A stretch of 33,904 nt of DNA, from positions 1 through 33,904 of IMG/VR virus record IMGVR_UViG_3300046002_000453, one strand, 5' to 3'. This document shows, in pieces, positions 28,750-33,904 of the stretch; position 1 is the first letter of the stretch, and each line of letters begins with the position of its first letter. The notes under the pieces were generated by a model, which did no database searches, had not been told where the DNA came from, and saw only the letters and a list, made by a program, of their open reading frames with translations. This DNA is from a virus. The translations under genes and the position numbers were made by a program.

Positions 28750-30766
28750 TTGTAAGCTCCGTGTTCAAATTTTCAAGGAAGTCGTTTTCCAAATCCACAA
28801 CATTGCTCTTGGCGTTATTCATTTGCAACTCAACAATTTTAGACTTGTTCTTAATGTCCGCCTCTTTAAGCATCAACTCAGCAATCTTGACCCGCTTGTC
28901 AAATTCATTGCTTTCGTTGCCAGATGGAAGATTCTTAGTTGCCGAGGCCAGCACCTTGGCTTGAACCTCTTGCGGCATAAGCTGCGTTTCCACCGATAAC
29001 TTCTGAGCTTCTGCCCGATTCTGCTCGGCCTGAGTCGTGCTGACCGCAATCTGAGCCTGTGCCGCTTGCAGTGCCAGTTGCTGCTGGGCTTGCTCCAGTT
29101 GCTGCGCCTCTGGGTTGGGCTGGCTCATCTGATCCAATGCCGCAATCATTTCATACCTGTTAGACAGGCTGGAATTGGCAAAAATGCCCTTCAGAATAAT
29201 CGGTAGCACTGGTGTATTCGGGCCAAGCGTCTGCAACAGACCCACAAACTGCTGCTGTTCGTACTCCCGCGCAATGATGCCTAGCGTGGCCGTCGGGATA
29301 AACCGCATATCCACCGATGGATAGCGTTCTGGGTCGAACTGCATGAAGCGAAACGCCGCCTTCTGGATGAACGGGATCAAGAAATCCTCTTGGAAGTTCA
29401 CCAGTGTGCGTTTGTACTTCTTGATGATGGTGGCAACCGCCATTGACATGCCAGCGCCGTCCCGATTGCCTTGGCTGACCATGCCTTGGCCGTCCATCGT
29501 GCCAGTGGCTTGGAGCAACATGCGCTCAAACTCTTTGGCCGTGTTCAGATTGTTAAGACTTGTCTCGCCAAACTTGAACGGGTACAAAATCTCAGATGGA
29601 TTGCCGTTGACCAAGAACGCTTTGCCAGGTTTCACCTCAAACTTAGCGCCCCGTGGCAGTCGAGAAGCGTCCAAACCAATCATTGGTGAGGTGGTCAGCG
29701 CCAGTGAGTCCAGATGGCTACGAACTTGCGCGTCGATGGCCTTCTGCATGTTGTAGGACTTCTCCACCGTACCCCTGCCCAGCAGTCGATTCGGAACAGT
29801 ATCGTCTTGATAAGACAGAACTGGCCTGTCTTTCATCATGTACGGGTTTTCTTCAGCTTTTAGCAGCAAACCCTCGTTGGCAATCACGACAATGGCTTCA
29901 ACCATATCGCTATAATCTTCTGCAACCGAGTCGTCGGGAAATAACTCCTCAACTTCCACGTCTTTCTCGGTCAGGTACTCCCTTGGCACAAGGCCGTAGT
30001 ACGTCAATAATCTGACCTTGCCATCCCGATATTGGCTGACCTCTTGGGTCGGCTCAAGATCAGTGTCTTCATCGCCCGTGGTGATGTTCACCTTGCGGTA
30101 GATGCCCTTCTCAATGCCTTCCACGACCTTGTGGATGCTGACAAACTTCTCAATCGCCACGCCCATGCAGTCATCAATGCTTGTGCCATTGGGGTCAAAC
30201 AAGAAATTCTTAGGGTTGACCGGCATGATCTTCACCGCAATGCGGCTTTTCTCCACCACACCAATGGCCGCTTGCCCCATCTGGCCTGGAATCGGCTGGG
30301 TGGCTGGCTCAAAGATTTTCTCCGTCTTCACGACGATCTCGCCAATGCCCGTGCCATAGATTTCAGCCATCAACTCGATCTGGTCGATAGCTTTTCTAAT
30401 CTTGTCCTGCTTAAAGTCTTCCATCATCTGGGCTTTGAGCGCCTCGACATCCAACGGGTTGCCGTTGACATCTTTGAGATCGTCTTCAATGTCAAAGAAC
30501 TCGCCCTGACCAAAGATCGCTTCCATGATCTCAGCATGGCGGGTTTCCACCGCTTGCTGGGTGGCAGGAGTCACGATTCTGCTGCGCTCAGACTCTCGCG
30601 TCTTGTCCTCGGCAGCCCATTCGCCACGAAAGATGCGCTCATATTCTAGGTAGTTCGGGAGAAAGTTCGTATCACGCCAGTCGCGCCAGCGGTCACAGTG
30701 GTCAATGACGAAAGAGGTTAGCTCTTTGTCGTTTTCTGTTGGTTCGTCGAACTCATTTTGATCCAT
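28736..30766 (-). CDS. Portal protein
   Basis: 676 aa, typical for podovirus portals. It starts with acidic helices (EFDEPTENDKELTSFVIDHC) and a FLPNYLEYERIFRGEW segment, has ILYPFKFGETSLNNLNTAKE, and ends in a long Gln/Ala coiled-coil barrel (EQAQQQLALQAAQAQIA and so on). It forms the dodecameric DNA channel. Gene order TerL - enzyme fusion - portal - fibre is conserved in strand and spacing; the stop-start gap to the upstream gene is 4 bases. Confidence 0.88.
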   Translation of the reverse strand: MDQNEFDEPTENDKELTSFVIDHCDRWRDWRDTNFLPNYLEYERIFRGEWAAEDKTRESERSRIVTPATQQAVETRHAEIMEAIFGQGEFFDIEDDLKDVNGNPLDVEALKAQMMEDFKQDKIRKAIDQIELMAEIYGTGIGEIVVKTEKIFEPATQPIPGQMGQAAIGVVEKSRIAVKIMPVNPKNFLFDPNGTSIDDCMGVAIEKFVSIHKVVEGIEKGIYRKVNITTGDEDTDLEPTQEVSQYRDGKVRLLTYYGLVPREYLTEKDVEVEELFPDDSVAEDYSDMVEAIVVIANEGLLLKAEENPYMMKDRPVLSYQDDTVPNRLLGRGTVEKSYNMQKAIDAQVRSHLDSLALTTSPMIGLDASRLPRGAKFEVKPGKAFLVNGNPSEILYPFKFGETSLNNLNTAKEFERMLLQATGTMDGQGMVSQGNRDGAGMSMAVATIIKKYKRTLVNFQEDFLIPFIQKAAFRFMQFDPERYPSVDMRFIPTATLGIIAREYEQQQFVGLLQTLGPNTPVLPIILKGIFANSSLSNRYEMIAALDQMSQPNPEAQQLEQAQQQLALQAAQAQIAVSTTQAEQNRAEAQKLSVETQLMPQEVQAKVLASATKNLPSGNESNEFDKRVKIAELMLKEADIKNKSKIVELQMNNAKSNVVDLENDFLENLNTELTNGNR

Positions 30767-30770
30767 AGCG

Positions 30771-32144
30771 TTACCTCGTTGTGTCGGCTATTGTATTGCC
30801 AAAGGGGTCTGTGTACATGGGGCTTGCCAACAGGTCAGGGGCTGCTGCACCCATCGTGGCCGCAACCGCTGCACTTCTGCGAAACGGGTCAAAGGCTGCA
30901 AAGCGGGATCTAATTTGATCGGGGTTAATAATTGCAATTTCGTTTATTGATTTGTCAAGAGAGTCTTGCAAAATCATTGCATCAATTGTTTTGTTGGTAT
31001 CTGGAGCATTGGTGGCACTATAACGACCCTGAGCATTTGGCAACAGACTCAATGGGTTTTCCATCCTTAGATTTACAGGGTACATCACGCCAGCACCCTC
31101 TGGCGCATAGCTACCAGCGTACTCGGCTTTTGGACTAAAAAAACTACCACTTCTAAACGACATATATCCAACGGGTTGATTCTGTGCTTGCCTGTTTTTA
31201 TACCATTCAAGGGTTTTATCACCCTCAGGTGTACCTCCTTCAGGCATAAATTTTTGAATATCTTTTGATGCTGTCCCATGATAAGCCTCAACATCAAACC
31301 CCATCGCCTTTGCCCTCTGCTCTGCCGTATTGCCAGCACGCAAACCAAGGCCACCTTGCTCAACTGGCAATGCAGCACGCTGTTGGGCCAAGTCTAGGGC
31401 GGCTTGTTGGGGGGCTTGGGGCGGCATAAAAACCTGCCTTTGCATCGTAGGTGAAACCAGATTCACCGACGAATATTCATCCATGATTTTATAAACATCA
31501 TCAAGTGATGCTTCAGGCTGCCCTGGTGGCCTACGCCCAAGTCGGTATGCAGTCTTTGCCGCTGCCCGCGAAGATACTTGCCCTTGCAAAACCGGAAAGT
31601 CTTGCATTACTTGTGCTTGCAAACTCTCACCAATTTTTTGGCCTCTAAATTTCTCAGGCACTTCTAAGCTAAGAACAGACGCAGAGCCGTCAGGCTTGCT
31701 TAGAACTTCAATAGACCCACCGCTATTTGGCTCTGTGTACCTAACCCTAGCTGAACCAGCGCCAAAAATGTCAGAGGCATCTCTTGATGCAACATTAAAT
31801 TTTGATCCAACATTTTTAATACTCGCCCCAACTGGCAACCCCCTAGTCAATCTCGCCGCAGGCCCAACCCCAGGCGCAAGCGTCAGCGCAGCCTCTAGCG
31901 CCTCGGGCCTCATGCGGGTCGTGCCGCCAAGGCCACCAGCACCAGTGAACAAGCCTCTGCCTGAAGGGTTGTAGGATAAATTTTCTAAGGTAGACGGAAC
32001 GCCAGTGCCACGAATGAAAGAGGCTATGCCCTGCATCTGTTGAGTGCGCCTCGGATCGCTCATGTAATCCAATGGCACATTCACAAAGTCAGAGAACAGC
32101 CCGAACAGTGGATTTCTAGGCGTTGGCCTAATTTCATCTGCCAT
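30771..32144 (-). CDS. GNAT-like plus ADP-ribosyltransferase-like protein
   Basis: 457 aa, no family recognised over its full length. Residues 1-100 are a Pro/Gly-rich leader (MADEIRPTPRNPLFGLF). About 155-205 resembles a GNAT motif: LEVPEKFRGQKIGESL (R167-G-Q-K-I-G172) then AAKTAYRLGRRP. About 285-425 resembles ADP-ribosyltransferases: AYHGT (287-291), GSFFSPKAEYAG (333-344) and INPDQIRSRFAAFDP (406-420). The motif order H, Y/F-F-S, Q/E fits ART-PolyVal-type phage domains. It could travel with the DNA and modify host proteins, but this is inference. It lies directly between terL and portal. Confidence 0.6.
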   Translation of the reverse strand: MADEIRPTPRNPLFGLFSDFVNVPLDYMSDPRRTQQMQGIASFIRGTGVPSTLENLSYNPSGRGLFTGAGGLGGTTRMRPEALEAALTLAPGVGPAARLTRGLPVGASIKNVGSKFNVASRDASDIFGAGSARVRYTEPNSGGSIEVLSKPDGSASVLSLEVPEKFRGQKIGESLQAQVMQDFPVLQGQVSSRAAAKTAYRLGRRPPGQPEASLDDVYKIMDEYSSVNLVSPTMQRQVFMPPQAPQQAALDLAQQRAALPVEQGGLGLRAGNTAEQRAKAMGFDVEAYHGTASKDIQKFMPEGGTPEGDKTLEWYKNRQAQNQPVGYMSFRSGSFFSPKAEYAGSYAPEGAGVMYPVNLRMENPLSLLPNAQGRYSATNAPDTNKTIDAMILQDSLDKSINEIAIINPDQIRSRFAAFDPFRRSAAVAATMGAAAPDLLASPMYTDPFGNTIADTTR

Positions 32145-32145
32145 C

Positions 32146-33405
32146 TCACACCCCGCTTATTACATCCATCGGCTCCCACGCATCGTCATCATCTTCTTCG
32201 AAATAGCTTGTCACGGCCAATTGGTCGATATATGACAGCGCATCCGGCAAGTCATCATGCACACCCTGCGAGGGAAACATCAGAAGCTGGTCAACAAAGT
32301 CTGCCCAGTCTTCTTCGCTGTTCAGGATGACTCGGCCATGCTCAAACCTTCCTTGAAGCGACCAGATGATTCTATCCGCTTTCTTACGATTGCCGTGGGT
32401 TAAATCAACAATATGGCTGTAGACATTGTTTTTTCTCATCAAATCACTCAAATACGGCAGAACAGCGTTCTTCAGCGCCCCCCTTTCAATGCCGATACTC
32501 AGAGGCCGGTATTCCCGCATTGCCATCAGAATCTTGGAGGCTGTCTCACGGATGTCCCACCTACCATGCTCAATCTCTTTAACCCACCACTTGCCATCCT
32601 CCGTTACCTTGACCACCGCAATGGCCGACTCATCCAACCGCTTCTTGGCATTGGCCGCTTGCTTGGCAACTTCTTCAAAGCCAGCCAAGTCCACCGCGAC
32701 AAAATAGCTGCCATGCTCCGGCTCAACCCCGTATTTGATCCACTCCTCTTTGAACACATCCGCGCCAGCGTTTGAGAACGACGCCATGTATTCTTGTTTG
32801 AACGAGAAGCTGGACAGGGTCTTCTTGGCGCTCTCAATCTCCGTTGGGTCGATCAGGGGGTTGTCAGCCGTGGTGAAGTGCCAGGACTTCCAATCTGCGT
32901 CCTTCTCATCTTGCCCTAAGTTGTACAAGTCATAGAACCAGTTCCGGCCCTTGGGAGTTCCAATGAACATCGCCCGACCCTTACGGTCTGACAAGGAAGC
33001 CCTGATAACCTGTTCCCATGCCTCGGGCTTGATGTCGGCCACCTCGTCCAGCACCGCATAAGTTAAGGAAACGCCGCGCAAGGTGTCTGGCCTGTCAGCG
33101 CCACGTACGTATATACGTGCGCCATTGATCAGCGTGATGTCCAGATTATTGACGTGGCTGGACTGGATCACCTCTCGCCCCAGATCAAGCAACAAGTCCC
33201 AGATAATCTGCCGCGACTGTCCCATTGTGGGACTGACGTACAGCACCGCCGAGCCTTGTGGACAGCGTAGACCCTCAATGATTAAGGTAGTAGCCGCCAG
33301 TCTGGACTTGCCGCACCGCCGTCCGGCTGCGATGACCTTAAACCTAGTCTGGTCTGTATATACATCTTGTTGCCAAGGCAGTAGGCTGAAGTTGAGATCA
33401 GACAT
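32146..33405 (-). CDS. terL: Terminase large subunit
   Basis: 419 aa. The ATPase domain has Walker A AAGRRCGKSRL (about 26-36) and Walker B YAVLDEVAD (about 116-124), with RGVSL just before it. The nuclease domain has acidic residues in VAVDLAG (D239), GIERGA (E306) and HDDLPDA (D384 or D387). It cuts and pumps the concatemer or circular DNA into the prohead through the portal. The length is at the short end for podovirus TerL. It overlaps the TerS gene by 8 nt. Confidence 0.93.
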   Translation of the reverse strand: MSDLNFSLLPWQQDVYTDQTRFKVIAAGRRCGKSRLAATTLIIEGLRCPQGSAVLYVSPTMGQSRQIIWDLLLDLGREVIQSSHVNNLDITLINGARIYVRGADRPDTLRGVSLTYAVLDEVADIKPEAWEQVIRASLSDRKGRAMFIGTPKGRNWFYDLYNLGQDEKDADWKSWHFTTADNPLIDPTEIESAKKTLSSFSFKQEYMASFSNAGADVFKEEWIKYGVEPEHGSYFVAVDLAGFEEVAKQAANAKKRLDESAIAVVKVTEDGKWWVKEIEHGRWDIRETASKILMAMREYRPLSIGIERGALKNAVLPYLSDLMRKNNVYSHIVDLTHGNRKKADRIIWSLQGRFEHGRVILNSEEDWADFVDQLLMFPSQGVHDDLPDALSYIDQLAVTSYFEEDDDDAWEPMDVISGV

Positions 33406-33727
33406 CCGTAATATCCTCTACAAGCTGGGGAGGCGCACCAAGACCCGTGATGTTGATCGTCACTGCGCTTCTCTGAGACTTGTCTTTTTCAAACATGCTC
33501 ACCGGAAGCGTCCTGTCCATGCACATCTTTAGCGCGGCCATCTGGCCTGGGTGTTCGTCGTTGAGCGCAATCTGGATCACCTTTTCGGCCACGTCCTTGC
33601 CGCCAGAACGAATCATCAACTCCTTCAATTCCTTGATGCGCTGGTGGTCCGTCTTGGGTAGCGTTGCTGGCGGGTTGTCAGCGTAGCGCTGGATTGTCAT
33701 CTGGACTTCACTTTTTTTCTTAGCCAC
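33398..33727 (-). CDS. terS: Terminase small subunit
   Basis: 109 aa from the GTG at 33727 (VAKKKSEVQMT...), which follows AAAGGG by 4 nt. A longer frame from the GTG at 33793 (131 aa) lacks a usable ribosome site and has a Pro-rich start, but cannot be excluded. The helices RIKELKELMIRSGGKDVAEKVI and the short basic start suit a DNA-binding terminase subunit. It begins the late leftward operon and overlaps TerL by 8 nt. Confidence 0.78.
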   Translation of the reverse strand: MAKKKSEVQMTIQRYADNPPATLPKTDHQRIKELKELMIRSGGKDVAEKVIQIALNDEHPGQMAALKMCMDRTLPVSMFEKDKSQRSAVTINITGLGAPPQLVEDITDV

Positions 33728-33767
33728 TTTACCCTTTCGGAGTTTTTGCCATTCTAGCTTTTTCAGA

Positions 33768-33818
33768 GGGGGGGAGGGTACAACAATATTCACCGCCGAC
33801 CGCGACCCCCTCCCCCCC
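33768..33818. repeat. G/C-tract inverted repeat upstream of terS
   Basis: GGGGGGGAGGG (33768-33778) and CCCTCCCCCCC (33808-33818) are perfect 11-bp arms around 29 bases. The long G and C runs can also form G-quadruplex-type structure on either strand and are prone to sequencing error. The site lies just before the terS start and is a candidate packaging recognition or leader structure. Confidence 0.5.
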
Positions 33819-33868
33819 CATCAAAAAGTCCAAAATCCTAGGGTTTTCCCGATCCGATGTTCCACAGT

Positions 33869-33888
33869 GTCCATTATGTTAAATGGAC
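33869..33888. promoter_or_regulatory. Palindrome GTCCATT-N6-AATGGAC
   Basis: Perfect 7-bp arms with a 6-nt centre (ATGTTA). It overlaps the -10 of the weak terS promoter (33873-33878), so it may be an operator, for example for repressing late genes early in infection. Confidence 0.5.
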
Positions 33889-33901
33889 TTTGACTTATCC
33901 A
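33873..33901 (-). promoter_or_regulatory. Candidate promoter for the terS late operon
   Basis: Minus strand: -35 TGGATA (33896-33901, 4 of 6 matches), 17-bp spacer, -10 CATAAT (33873-33878, 5 of 6). The -35 lies inside a DnaA box and the -10 inside the palindrome at 33869-33888. It is the only candidate found in front of TerS. Confidence 0.35.
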
Positions 33902-33903
33902 CA
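33895..33903 (+). promoter_or_regulatory. DnaA box at the right end
   Basis: TTATCCACA, a perfect match, ending one base before the end of the window. It faces the reverse-orientation box at 34-42. If the molecule is circular, this box is part of the same origin region as the boxes at the left end. Confidence 0.55.
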
Positions 33904-33904
33904 G

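Noticed and set aside
28409-28999. 196-aa open frame on the plus strand with Pro/Ser repeats
   Set aside because: Its repeats are the complement of the Gly triplets of the collagen-like fibre gene, so it is a shadow.
30032-30649. 205-aa open frame on the plus strand
   Set aside because: It lies fully antisense to the portal gene, whose protein is clearly real. The frame has no ribosome site or family-like sequence.
1-33904. Integrase, CI-type repressor, tRNA, CRISPR array, insertion sequence, DNA or RNA polymerase
   Set aside because: Looked for and not seen in any frame or noncoding gap. Repeats at 524-636 are too short and dense for a CRISPR array.

Overview
The window looks like a nearly complete or complete genome of a small podovirus-type tailed phage (about 34 kb). 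Terminase, portal, scaffold, capsid, short-tail and ejection-protein genes are each present once, there is no tape-measure or sheath gene, and almost every gene is packed with 1-4 nt stop/start overlaps. The protein types (DUF669 single-strand binding protein, Sak4-like ATPase, small Cys-rich and TM proteins with N-termini such as MTQEDIIRMAREAG) resemble uncultured aquatic phages and phages of Burkholderiales. A freshwater betaproteobacterial host is my inference and is not proven by the sequence. No integrase, tRNA, CRISPR, insertion sequence, DNA polymerase or RNA polymerase was found.

Layout. (1) 1-681 and the last ~110 bases are mostly noncoding. They hold DnaA boxes, a cluster of TGACCCT/AGGGTCA heptamers and hairpins, with one small leftward gene (229-450). 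This looks like a replication origin, and because DnaA boxes lie at both ends it may continue across a circular junction. (2) 682-2872, leftward: a Toprim primase-helicase and a Cro-like repressor. (3) 2987-10633, rightward: a DNA recombination/replication operon (Sak4-like ATPase, SSB, Cas4-like Fe-S nuclease, SF2 helicase, HNH-AP2 endonuclease, VRR-NUC nuclease), then a train of about ten tiny genes behind its own extended -10 promoter. (4) 10553-33727, leftward when read from the right end: TerS, TerL, a GNAT-like/ADP-ribosyltransferase-like protein, portal, a collagen-like fibre, a group of small membrane proteins, scaffold, major capsid protein, decoration-like protein, a group of tiny lysine-rich proteins, tail adaptor and nozzle, a tail fibre, a cupin, three large ejection-type proteins, holin, M15 endolysin, then an HExxH protein, an HTH-metallophosphatase and a 46-residue membrane protein behind a strong internal promoter.

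How it works together (inference). The Cro-like protein and divergent promoters at 2880-2986 would control the early rightward operon. Replication would use the phage primase-helicase with host DnaA and host polymerase at the iteron/DnaA region. Late genes are read leftward. Terminators immediately before and after the decoration gene, with no room for new promoters, probably step expression down from capsid to tail genes. The most unusual items are the enzyme fusion between terL and portal, a gene that appears to start at an ATT codon, antisense and out-of-frame gene overlaps at the convergent junction, and the iteron/DnaA origin.
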